This document shows, one piece after another, positions 1 to 5,795 of a stretch of 10,281 bases of DNA; position 1 is the first letter of the stretch, and the number at the start of each line of letters is the position of its first letter. The DNA lies in assembly GCA_026398285.1 (NCBI GenBank), contig JAPLTI010000229.1, positions 1 to 10,281 of the forward strand. Reading direction: 5' to 3'. The notes under the pieces are model-generated. The model saw only the letters and a list, made by a program, of their open reading frames with translations, did no database searches and had not been told where the DNA came from. The DNA is from Verrucomicrobiota bacterium. Lineage in GTDB: Bacteria > Verrucomicrobiota > Verrucomicrobiia > Chthoniobacterales > Terrimicrobiaceae. Made by a program: the position numbers and the translations under genes.

Positions 1-7
1 AATTGAT

Positions 8-150
8 AGTTCAACTTTTTGTTGTTGCAAGGAAAAGTTCATTGGATAGCATCATTTTTTTAAAAAATAACCATTATCAACAGTGCCTTTAGCAAGGTTC
101 AATAGTTAGTTCAAAAATTTCGCAATTGCAAGAAAAAGTTCAGAGGATAG
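8..150. repeat. Pair of ~42-bp direct repeats in an AT-rich control region
   Basis: Two related blocks, 8-49 and 108-150, each begin AGTTCAA, contain TTGCAAG(G/A)AAAAGTTCA and end GGATAG. AGTTCA occurs at 8-13, 36-41, 108-113 and 137-142, with GGTTCA at 96-101, all in the same orientation. Block 1 also has an inverted repeat AACTTTT/AAAAGTT. Between the blocks lies a perfect AT palindrome (54-68). The blocks sit directly upstream of the HTH-like gene starting at 173, so an operator for that protein is the simplest reading. Binding sites for an element-encoded recombinase or replication protein are an alternative. TTGCAA (126-131) and TTTAAT (151-156) could be promoter hexamers, but the 19-bp spacing is poor. 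Confidence 0.55.
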
Positions 151-172
151 TTTAATTCTCTAGTCCACCACT

Positions 173-829
173 ATGGCCCGTCTTCAAAACAAAACCTGCC
201 TGTCGATCCTTCGCTCTATCCTTGGTCCCGAACTGGCGAGCGAATACACATTCGCAAAAAAAATCGATATGTCGGTCTCATGGGTCAAGCAAGCCACTTC
301 CGGTCACATTCCCATGACCCCCAAGACTGCATCAGCAATAGCTTATGAAACTGGGATTAGCTTCAACTGGTTATTGAGTGGAAACACTTCATCGCCGCCC
401 GTGGATACTAATGGCATGCCATACACCATTGAGAGCTACGCCAGTCAAAGAGATAAAAACAATCGGTCGGCAACCTCCAGCAATAAAGACACATTTGAAT
501 CCACAATTGCAGATTCATTCCACCTGTTGATACGTGTCTTCAACCACGCCATTGGCTGCAATCAGGCAGGCATGTTTTCACTGTGCTTAGAAAAATTCGC
601 CAGGGATATGGACATCAGGTTCGGCACTTCATCGTTTTATAATCGATCCAGAGAAAATGCTATTTTGCAAAATCTTGTTTTGAACATTCACCTTCCTGAA
701 ATTCTCGATCCCGAATACGAGCGTATTTTGCTCGAATCCCACTCCAAGGAATTAGGAGAGAAGTTGGAAAACCTCAGACGGCAAAAAGCGCTCGAAAAAC
801 CTAAGCGGCAAAAGCAACGACCTTCTTAG
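173..829 (+). CDS. Putative HTH (Cro/C1-like) DNA-binding protein of an integrated element
   Basis: This 218-residue protein has no family I can name with certainty. Residues ~18-70 look like a divergent Cro/C1-type helix-turn-helix: a short helix (ELASEYTFAKKI), a second helix with a recognition-like segment (SVSWVKQATSG), then TPKTASAIAYETGISFNWLLSG, which resembles the NWLLTG-like end of phage repressor HTH domains. The rest (residues ~90-218) is polar with a strongly basic tail (many Lys and Arg after residue 195), and no transmembrane segment or signal peptide is visible. There is no Shine-Dalgarno motif close to the ATG. Its 3' end overlaps the convergent recombinase gene by 29 bp, a compact arrangement typical of mobile elements. 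Codon and base use is more AT-rich than the housekeeping genes to the right, consistent with transfer. A regulator acting on the AGTTCA repeats upstream is inference. Confidence 0.6.
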   Translation: MARLQNKTCLSILRSILGPELASEYTFAKKIDMSVSWVKQATSGHIPMTPKTASAIAYETGISFNWLLSGNTSSPPVDTNGMPYTIESYASQRDKNNRSATSSNKDTFESTIADSFHLLIRVFNHAIGCNQAGMFSLCLEKFARDMDIRFGTSSFYNRSRENAILQNLVLNIHLPEILDPEYERILLESHSKELGEKLENLRRQKALEKPKRQKQRPS

Positions 830-2105
830 ATGCACGATCGACCGGCCTCACATTGAACCAGGCTGTCGCCTTGGCCTTGGTCATAACCTTGACATAATCT
901 CTCAGAATGATGGCAGGCGAGTTCCCTGCCTCTCGGCTTGTCTGCTTTACATCATCGGTCGCAGCGACACGAGCAGAGCAGAATGTGTGGCGAAGCCCGT
1001 TGTGGACTGGCTTTACGCCAGCATCCCGCACGGTCTTGGACATGGCCCGGGCAAGACCCTTTTCATGTGCGAAGCGGGCACACAGGCGTATGTCCTCGTT
1101 CTCTGGTCGTTGGCATAGGGCAAGCCACTCCTTGAGCGCCTTCGTGACAGGTGCGTGACGGCGCACGGCGGTTTTAGAGACACCTGCAAAGACTTCAATA
1201 TACGATGGGTGGATGTTGCTCCATTTAAGGCGGTGGAGTTCGGCGGATCGAAGCCCCCCGAAGGCACCGATGGCAAAAACGGGTAAGAGGTGATCTGGAG
1301 CCGACTCAAGAATTTTGCGAAGCTGTGTTGGTTCGTAAACGCCAATCTCGGCAGATAGCCTTGCGGCTTTGGTGCGTTTGTTTTTCGGCAGAAGCTCCGC
1401 CTCGGTTTGTTGATCCCGGGGAAGGTAGCCTTGATCCTTTGCAAAGGCCCAGAAGGTCACAGCGGCAGCGCGGTAATTCTTGCGTGTGCGCATCCCGACT
1501 TTTTTCTTGTTTATCCATGCTTCGATGTCCGTCTTCTCCACGGCATGGATATAGCCCCGGAAGGTTTTTTTGATCTGTCCCATGCGCGAAGTGCAGTCCT
1601 CAATATACCTGGTGGAAGCCCCCTCACGCTCCAGAGATGCCATGAAGGCTTCATAAACATCCGAAATAAGACCAGGCGTGTAGCCACTGCGCTTAACAGT
1701 GGATTTGCGCTGGGCCTCACAGGCGGCAACAATAGACTCGCCATCCCCCAATGCTGCATTGGCAGCGGCCCATTCTGCGACAACGGCGGCGAGGGTAGCA
1801 CCGGGGTGTTGCCTTAGGATTTGCTGTGCGCTGGCAAAGTCTGCGACCTGTGAGGGAGTGAGGGCGGCAACATGGCCCACACCATTCCCGAGTTGGCGGG
1901 CGACTGACGAGGCGATGTTTCGGGCAGCCTCGATCGTTGTAGCACGGCGGCGAATCCTTTTTCCCGCTTGGATGAAAACTATTGTGTAGCTGTCATAGAC
2001 CTTCTCACCCTTTGTGTCGGGCGTGTGGTAAATCTGGATTTGCTGCCCTTTTTCAACAACGGTTTCGAGAGGGCACTTTTTTATTTTGCTGGGAGAATTT
2101 TTCAT
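801..2105 (-). CDS. Tyrosine-type site-specific recombinase/integrase
   Basis: A 434-residue tyrosine recombinase that would catalyse integration and excision of its element. The N-terminal ~130 residues are an arm-binding-like region. Residues ~145-225 look like a SAM-like core-binding domain (GYTPGLISDVYEAF to FWAFAKDQGYL). The catalytic domain follows, with R286 in GLRSAEL, K311 in SKTAVRR, H368 and R372 in HNGLRHTF, and the nucleophile Y404 in RDYVKV. The usual His/Trp two turns before the Tyr is Asn395 (AGNSP), a tolerated but less common variant. Full length with no visible frameshift, so probably functional. The ATG has no Shine-Dalgarno motif, and a good promoter predicts transcription starting at the ATG itself. 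It reads away from the tRNA/tmRNA-like 3' fragment 60-100 bp upstream, its likely attachment site. Its end overlaps the convergent HTH-like gene. Confidence 0.93.
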   Translation of the reverse strand: MKNSPSKIKKCPLETVVEKGQQIQIYHTPDTKGEKVYDSYTIVFIQAGKRIRRRATTIEAARNIASSVARQLGNGVGHVAALTPSQVADFASAQQILRQHPGATLAAVVAEWAAANAALGDGESIVAACEAQRKSTVKRSGYTPGLISDVYEAFMASLEREGASTRYIEDCTSRMGQIKKTFRGYIHAVEKTDIEAWINKKKVGMRTRKNYRAAAVTFWAFAKDQGYLPRDQQTEAELLPKNKRTKAARLSAEIGVYEPTQLRKILESAPDHLLPVFAIGAFGGLRSAELHRLKWSNIHPSYIEVFAGVSKTAVRRHAPVTKALKEWLALCQRPENEDIRLCARFAHEKGLARAMSKTVRDAGVKPVHNGLRHTFCSARVAATDDVKQTSREAGNSPAIILRDYVKVMTKAKATAWFNVRPVDRASKKVVAFAA

Positions 2106-2111
2106 GTGAAC

Positions 2112-2140
2112 ATTGTCACGAAAGTGTCACGAAAAGTCAA
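2112..2140 (-). promoter_or_regulatory. Promoter of the recombinase gene, with two TGTCACGAAA repeats
   Basis: On the minus strand, TTGACT (2140-2135), a 17-bp spacer and GACAAT (2117-2112) form a good sigma70-type promoter. The predicted start, 7 bp past the -10, falls on the A of the ATG at 2105, suggesting a leaderless message. Two direct repeats TGTCACGAAA (2114-2123 and 2125-2134), 11 bp apart (one helical turn), lie across the spacer and -10. They are well placed as operators or recombinase arm sites for autoregulation. Confidence 0.5.
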
Positions 2141-2171
2141 GTAGCCGATTTTAACCCCACCAATAAAGGCG

Positions 2172-2202
2172 CAGGGTTCGGGTTCGACTCCCGTCGCCTC
2201 CA
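2172..2202 (+). other. tRNA/tmRNA 3'-end fragment; probable attachment site (att)
   Basis: The sequence has the form of a T-arm plus 3' acceptor strand. TTCGACT at 2183-2189 is a canonical T-loop, with GGG (2180-2182) pairing CCC (2190-2192) and C2179 pairing G2193. CGCCTCC (2195-2201) fits acceptor positions 66-72 and A2202 the discriminator; CCA is not encoded. No matching 5' acceptor strand (GGAGGCG) is found upstream, so this is a fragment, not a gene. The outer T-stem pair is T-T. A remnant of this kind next to an integrase promoter is the usual signature of integration into an RNA gene 3' end. I cannot tell which tRNA, or whether tmRNA, is the source. Confidence 0.6.
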
Positions 2203-2306
2203 GCCTTCGCTCGCAGCGAAGCAAGAGCGAAGGCTGTCACGCCGGAGTCGGCGACAGCCGCGCAGGCGGACCCGAACGCCGCTGCGAGACTACGGCTTGG
2301 CAAGCC
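2201..2306 (+). repeat. Palindromic leader of unit 1 (candidate structured RNA/DNA element)
   Basis: Several inverted repeats are nested here. CTCGCAGCG (2210-2218) pairs with CGCTGCGAG (2280-2288) and encloses the element. Inside, GGCTGTC (2232-2238) pairs with GACAGCC (2253-2259). GGCTT-GGC-AAGCC (2294-2306) is a separate hairpin just before the ORF. Unique to this copy, CAGCCTTCGCTC (2201-2212) is the exact reverse complement of GAGCGAAGGCTG (2225-2236), and its first bases overlap the end of the tRNA-like fragment. CTTCGCT-CGC-AGCGAAG (2205-2221) is an alternative hairpin. No U-run follows any of them, so these are not simple terminators. Confidence 0.6.
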
Positions 2307-2325
2307 AGCCTTTTGAAATTCACGC

Positions 2326-2568
2326 ATGTTTCACTATGTCTACATTCTCAAAAGCGAGGTTGCGCCCGAGCGCCACTACATCGGCATGACATCGGATCTG
2401 GCGACCCGCCTCGCCGCACACAACTCAGGCAAGGTTTCGCACACCTCGAAATTCAAACCTTGGACCATTGAAACCGCTGTCGCCTTTCGCGATGAACACA
2501 AGGCTGCGGCGTTTGAGCGTTATCTGAAATCGGGCTCTGGACGCGAATTTGCACGCAGGCACTTTTGA
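2326..2568 (+). CDS. Small GIY-YIG endonuclease, copy 1
   Basis: An 80-residue protein consisting of a single GIY-YIG nuclease domain of the short YhbQ/UPF0213-like class. The first motif is YVY (residues 4-6) and the second YIG (18-20). Arg28 and His32 in TRLAAHNSG, and metal-binding Glu64 in AAFERYLKSGSGREF, sit where catalytic residues are expected. It ends RRHF, as many family members do. No extra DNA-binding domain is present, so target specificity cannot be inferred. GIY-YIG enzymes cut DNA, but the role of this short class is largely unassigned. The ATG is preceded by the palindromic leader and has no Shine-Dalgarno motif. Genes of this class commonly lie just downstream of tRNA genes (recollection of family context), matching the RNA-gene fragment 120 bp upstream. 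Confidence 0.9.
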   Translation: MFHYVYILKSEVAPERHYIGMTSDLATRLAAHNSGKVSHTSKFKPWTIETAVAFRDEHKAAAFERYLKSGSGREFARRHF

Positions 2569-2569
2569 G

Positions 2570-2666
2570 CTCGCAGCGAAGCAAGAGCGAAGGCTGTCAC
2601 GCCGGAGTCGGCGACAGCCGCATAGGCGGACCCGAACGCCGCTGCGAGACTACGGCTTGGCAAGCC
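2570..2666 (+). repeat. Palindromic leader of unit 2
   Basis: Same layout as unit 1: CTCGCAGCG (2570-2578) pairs with CGCTGCGAG (2640-2648), GGCTGTC (2592-2598) with GACAGCC (2613-2619), and GGCTT-GGC-AAGCC follows at 2654-2666. Only two bases differ from unit 1 within the leader core. The long 12-bp palindrome of unit 1 is lost because the sequence to its left is now the end of the preceding ORF. Confidence 0.6.
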
Positions 2667-2685
2667 AGCCTTTTGAAATTCACCC

Positions 2686-2928
2686 ATGTTTCACTATGTC
2701 TACATTCTCAAAAGCGAGGTTGCGCCCGAGCGCCACTACATCGGCATGACATCGGATCTGGCGACCCGCCTCGCCGCACACAACTCGGGCAAGGTTTCGC
2801 ACACCTCGAAATTTAAACCTTGGACTATTGAAACCGCTGTCGCTTTTCGCGATCAAGCCAAGGCTGCCGCTTTCGAGCGCTATTTGAAGTCGGGCTCGGG
2901 CCGCGAATTCGCCCGTAGACATTTTTGA
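2686..2928 (+). CDS. Small GIY-YIG endonuclease, copy 2
   Basis: The 80-residue product differs from copy 1 at only two adjacent positions (Glu-His becomes Gln-Ala at residues 57-58), so the active-site residues (YVY, YIG, Arg28, His32, Glu64) are intact. At the DNA level the first two thirds are almost identical to copy 1. The last ~21 codons carry 13 synonymous differences and no amino-acid change. That pattern means the reading frame is maintained by selection, and that the front of the copy was recently homogenised or acquired by recombination. Spacing to its leader equals that of the other copies. The 11 bases after its stop are the only length difference in the array. Confidence 0.88.
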   Translation: MFHYVYILKSEVAPERHYIGMTSDLATRLAAHNSGKVSHTSKFKPWTIETAVAFRDQAKAAAFERYLKSGSGREFARRHF

Positions 2929-2940
2929 TTTCTTCAACCG

Positions 2941-3037
2941 CTCGCAGCGCAGCAAGAGCGAAGGCTGTCACGCCGGAGTCGGTGACAGCCGCGTAGGCGG
3001 ACTCGACTGCAGCTGCGAGACTACGGCTTGGCAAGCC
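2941..3037 (+). repeat. Palindromic leader of unit 3
   Basis: The outer stem is kept as CTCGCAGC (2941-2948) with GCTGCGAG (3012-3019), despite changes just outside and inside it. The inner hairpin is longer here: GGCTGTCAC (2963-2971) with GTGACAGCC (2982-2990), nine perfect pairs. A C-to-T change converts the A-C mismatch of units 1 and 2 into an A-U pair. The GGCTT-GGC-AAGCC hairpin is unchanged. Confidence 0.6.
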
Positions 3038-3056
3038 AGCCTTTTGAAAATCGCCC

Positions 3057-3299
3057 ATGTTTCACTATGTATACATTCTCAGAAGCCAGGTTGCGCCCGA
3101 GCGCCATTACATCGGCATGACATCGGATCTGACGACCCGCCTCGCCGCACACAACTCGGGCAAGGTCTCGCACACCTCGAAATTCAAACCTTGGACCGTT
3201 GCAACAGCAGTCGCTTTTCGCGATGAACACAAGGCTGCCGCCATCGAGCGTTATCTGAAGTTGGGCTCCGGACGGGAATTTGCACGACGCCACTTTTGA
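3057..3299 (+). CDS. Small GIY-YIG endonuclease, copy 3
   Basis: This is the most diverged of the three copies: seven substitutions relative to copy 1 (K9R, E11Q, A26T, I48V, E49A, F63I, S69L). All expected catalytic positions (YVY, YIG, Arg28, His32, Glu64) are kept, and the frame and 80-residue length are intact. F63I and S69L flank the Glu64 segment and are the least conservative changes. The array ends here: the TGA is followed by a 7-bp stub of a further unit, then unrelated sequence leading to the HAD gene. Confidence 0.87.
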   Translation: MFHYVYILRSQVAPERHYIGMTSDLTTRLAAHNSGKVSHTSKFKPWTVATAVAFRDEHKAAAIERYLKLGSGREFARRHF

Positions 3300-3388
3300 G
3301 CTCGCAGATCTCTGGGTTTGAAAACTTGCCGATTGCTGTTTGGCGGGATACCGCTTTGGCACATGGACACAATTTCTCCACTGCACAA

Positions 3389-4042
3389 ATGAAGGGCGTA
3401 ATTTTTGATTGGGACGGGGTGGTGATTGATTCCTCGGCGCAGCATGAGCGCTCGTGGGAGATACTCGCACAGGAAATTTCGAAGCCTCTGTCGGAGGGAC
3501 ACTTCAAACTCGGCTTCGGGAAAAAGAATCAAGTGATCATTCCGGAGATTCTTCAGTGGGCCTCGGATGCGGAGGAGGTCCAGCAGTTGGCGGATCGGAA
3601 AGAAGAAATCTACCGCCAACTCGTGAAGGAATCCGGCGTGCATATACTTCCTGGCGCAAGAGAGCTCCTTGCCGCCCTGCGCGAGGAGGGAATTCCAGCA
3701 GCCGTGGGATCTTCCACGCCCAGGGGAAATCTCAATGCGATTTTCGCGGCGACCGGCTTGGATGAGTATTTCCAAGCAGTGGTCTGCGGGGATGATGTGA
3801 CGAATGGCAAACCCGCTCCGGATGTCTTCCTGCTGGCTGCCGAAAAACTCGAACTTCCTGCATGCGACTGCCTCGTCATCGAGGACGCCCATGCGGGAAT
3901 CGAAGCCGCCCTGCGCGCAGGAATGTGCGTGCTGGCCGTGGCCACAACAAATCCGCTCGCAGACCTGCATATGGCAACCGATGCGGTGGAATCCCTCGCA
4001 GGAGTAACTCCCGCGCGACTGGCGGCTATTTTTTCGAAATAG
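3389..4042 (+). CDS. HAD-superfamily hydrolase, beta-phosphoglucomutase-like subfamily
   Basis: A 217-residue HAD subfamily I enzyme, a cytoplasmic Mg2+-dependent phosphatase or phosphoglucomutase-like protein. Motif I is FDWDGVVID with nucleophile D7 and acid/base D9. A helical cap spans ~15-80. Motif II is VGSSTPRGN (S108-T110), motif III lysine is K141 in NGKPAPDVF, and motif IV is VIEDAHAGIEAA (E165, D166). The KPAPD and EDAHAGIEAA signatures are typical of the PGMB-like group; the substrate cannot be read from sequence. I chose the ATG at 3389 because motif I then starts at residue 5, as usual. A TTG at 3296 would add 31 residues running back into the repeat array and is unlikely. No clear Shine-Dalgarno motif. 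It ends 10 bp from the convergent helicase gene. Confidence 0.9.
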   Translation: MKGVIFDWDGVVIDSSAQHERSWEILAQEISKPLSEGHFKLGFGKKNQVIIPEILQWASDAEEVQQLADRKEEIYRQLVKESGVHILPGARELLAALREEGIPAAVGSSTPRGNLNAIFAATGLDEYFQAVVCGDDVTNGKPAPDVFLLAAEKLELPACDCLVIEDAHAGIEAALRAGMCVLAVATTNPLADLHMATDAVESLAGVTPARLAAIFSK

Positions 4043-4052
4043 ACTGTGCCGG

Positions 4053-5744
4053 TTACTTCGGGCCTTTGGATTTCTTTGGAAACTTCTGCTTGGGTCCAGT
4101 TTGGTAGTCTTTTTTCGAATCCTCGACGGGAGCGAGTGATATCTGAATGTCGCCGGAATTTGTCTCGATGAGGCGCGGGGCATCACGGAGGACATCCAAG
4201 AATTGCTGGGGCACTTGAGCAAATGATTGGCCGGGCAGAATGTCGATGATGCCGACGGAGCGAGCGGGGAGGCCGAGCGAGTCTTCAAGGAGGCCGATGA
4301 TGTCGCGGGGCGAGATGCGGGTTTCGCGACCGGCGCCGACTCGCACCCACTGCATGCCGCGCGAGGCGGGACGGAGGTTCGGCGAGGAATCTTGGAAATG
4401 CTCGGAGCGGGACGGTGCGGCTTTTTTGCGGGGTTCTTCGATTTCTTTTTCGGGTGCGGTCTCGGGACCTGCGAGTAGCTCAAAGAGGGCGGCGGCGATG
4501 TCTGTCGAGTTGTAGCCTTCGGAGAGCAATCGGTCGGTGAGAGCCATGGAGAGGTTGCCGCGATCGAGCACTTCGCGCACTTTTTGAACCATGGCCTCGG
4601 CGCGGCGTTCCTCGACCTCGCCGGCAGTGGGAATTTTTCCGCGCAGGATTTTCGTGCGGGTGTAGCGCTCGATGTGCTGGAGCTTGTAGATGTCGCGGCC
4701 GGAAACAAAGGTCACGGCCATGCCCTTGCGGCCGGCTCGCCCAGTGCGGCCTATGCGGTGCACATAGTCCTCGGAGTCGTAGGGAAGGTCGTAGTTCACG
4801 ACGAGTTCGAGTTCGTCGACATCGATGCCGCGCGCGGCGACATCCGTCGCCACGAGAAACTCGAATTCCGCCTTCTTGAATTTGTTCATGACGCGCGTGC
4901 GCTGCGCCTGTGCAATGCCGCCGTGAAGTCGATCGGCGGAGAATCCCTGCGCGATCAGGTCGTCGGCCAACTCGTCCACCATGCGCTGGGTATTGCAAAA
5001 AATGATGCCGAGTTTGTAGCCGTGAAAATCGATAAGGCGGAGGAGCGCCTCGAATTTCATGCGCTGGGGCACTTCGTAATACCACTGCTCGATGGCGGGA
5101 ACCGTGAGCTGCTTTTGCTCGATTTTGACGGATTTCGGCTCGTTCGAGTGACGCTCGATCAGGTCACGGATCGGCTTGGAGACAGTCGCAGAGAAGAAAA
5201 CGGTCTGTCGCTCATCGGGTGTTGCGGAGAGGATTTTTTCGATATCCTCGCGGAAGCCCATATCGAGCATGCGATCGGCCTCGTCGAGAACGACCATCTT
5301 GACCGTGCCGAGCTGCAAGGTGCCGCGATCCATGTGGTCCATGATGCGGCCAGGTGTTCCAATCACAATCTGGACGCCTTTTTTGAGTTCGAAAAACTGG
5401 CGTTCGTAGGAAGCGCCACCGTAGATCGGAACGGCATGCATGCCGCGCTTGTGGGCGGAAAGTTTGTGAACCTCATCGGCGACTTGAGTGGCCAACTCGC
5501 GCGTTGGGCACATGATTAAAACCTGCACCGATCGGTCGGAGGCCACGCAAAGCTCGATGGCTGGGATGGCAAATGCGGCTGTTTTTCCTGAACCCGTCTG
5601 CGACTGGCCCACGACATCATGCCCTTCGAGCAAAACAGGTATCGCAGCGGACTGAATGGGAGAAGCTTCCTCGAAACCTAGATCGGCAACAGCTTTTAAA
5701 ATCTCGGGCGAGAGGCCCAAATCCGCAAAATTCAACTTAGTCAT
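4053..5744 (-). CDS. DEAD-box ATP-dependent RNA helicase with DbpA-like RNA-binding domain
   Basis: A 563-residue RNA helicase that uses ATP to remodel RNA duplexes, probably in ribosome assembly or RNA decay at low temperature (CsdA/DbpA group). In order: Q motif with Q31, Walker A SQTGSGKT (48-55), PTRELA (80-85), TPGR (130-133), DEAD (154-157), SAT (185-187), IIFCNT (247-252), VATDVAARGIDV (298-309) and HRIGRTGRAG (329-338). A linker at ~365-460 leads to a domain (~462-540, RGMQWVRVGAGRETRISPRDI, then LPGQSFAQVP) resembling the DbpA/CsdA RNA-binding fold. The tail is Lys-rich. The ATG follows a GGAGG (5762-5758, minus strand) at a longish 13-nt spacing. It lies 51 bp after nadA on the same strand and is probably cotranscribed with it. 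CsdA or DbpA orthology is not resolved, so no symbol is given. Confidence 0.95.
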   Translation of the reverse strand: MTKLNFADLGLSPEILKAVADLGFEEASPIQSAAIPVLLEGHDVVGQSQTGSGKTAAFAIPAIELCVASDRSVQVLIMCPTRELATQVADEVHKLSAHKRGMHAVPIYGGASYERQFFELKKGVQIVIGTPGRIMDHMDRGTLQLGTVKMVVLDEADRMLDMGFREDIEKILSATPDERQTVFFSATVSKPIRDLIERHSNEPKSVKIEQKQLTVPAIEQWYYEVPQRMKFEALLRLIDFHGYKLGIIFCNTQRMVDELADDLIAQGFSADRLHGGIAQAQRTRVMNKFKKAEFEFLVATDVAARGIDVDELELVVNYDLPYDSEDYVHRIGRTGRAGRKGMAVTFVSGRDIYKLQHIERYTRTKILRGKIPTAGEVEERRAEAMVQKVREVLDRGNLSMALTDRLLSEGYNSTDIAAALFELLAGPETAPEKEIEEPRKKAAPSRSEHFQDSSPNLRPASRGMQWVRVGAGRETRISPRDIIGLLEDSLGLPARSVGIIDILPGQSFAQVPQQFLDVLRDAPRLIETNSGDIQISLAPVEDSKKDYQTGPKQKFPKKSKGPK

Positions 5745-5795
5745 CCAACATCACTAGCCTCCGCGAGCGTCCGCGTCACGGGAAACCCTGCGGCT

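Larger units (their letters stand above)
2210..3307 (+). repeat. Tandem array of three ~360-bp leader plus GIY-YIG units, with a 7-bp fourth stub
   Basis: Units start at CTCGCAGCG: 2210, 2570 and 2941, giving lengths of 360, 371 and 360 bp. In every unit the leader is exactly 116 bp and the ORF 243 bp including the stop. Unit 2 has 11 extra bases after its stop codon. CTCGCAG recurs at 3301-3307 in exact register (244 bp after the third ATG, as in unit 1) and then homology stops. Units 1 and 2 are nearly identical over the leader and first two thirds of the ORF and diverge in the last third. Unit 3 is more diverged throughout. The left border lies at the tRNA/tmRNA-like 3' end. Confidence 0.93.

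Noticed and set aside
2151..2202. Complete tRNA or tmRNA gene
   Set aside because: No 5' acceptor strand (GGAGGCG), D-arm or acceptable anticodon arm precedes the T-arm. TTTTAA before ACCCC looks Lys-like but would leave an 18-nt variable region, which is wrong for that class.
2210..3300. CRISPR-like array
   Set aside because: The repeats are ~360 bp and carry genes; there are no short direct repeats with unique spacers.
4025..4060. Terminator between the HAD gene and helicase (CTATTT/AAATAG hairpin)
   Set aside because: The stem is only six A/T-rich pairs inside the HAD 3' end, without a GC core or following U-run.
3251..4708. 485-codon open frame on the minus strand across the HAD gene and helicase end
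   Set aside because: It is antisense to two genes with complete family motifs. Its translation is Ser/Pro/Arg-rich without any domain, as expected for a shadow frame in GC-rich coding DNA.
4584..5519. 311-codon plus-strand open frame inside the helicase gene
   Set aside because: Antisense to the DEAD-box motifs, with no recognisable domain; a codon-bias shadow.
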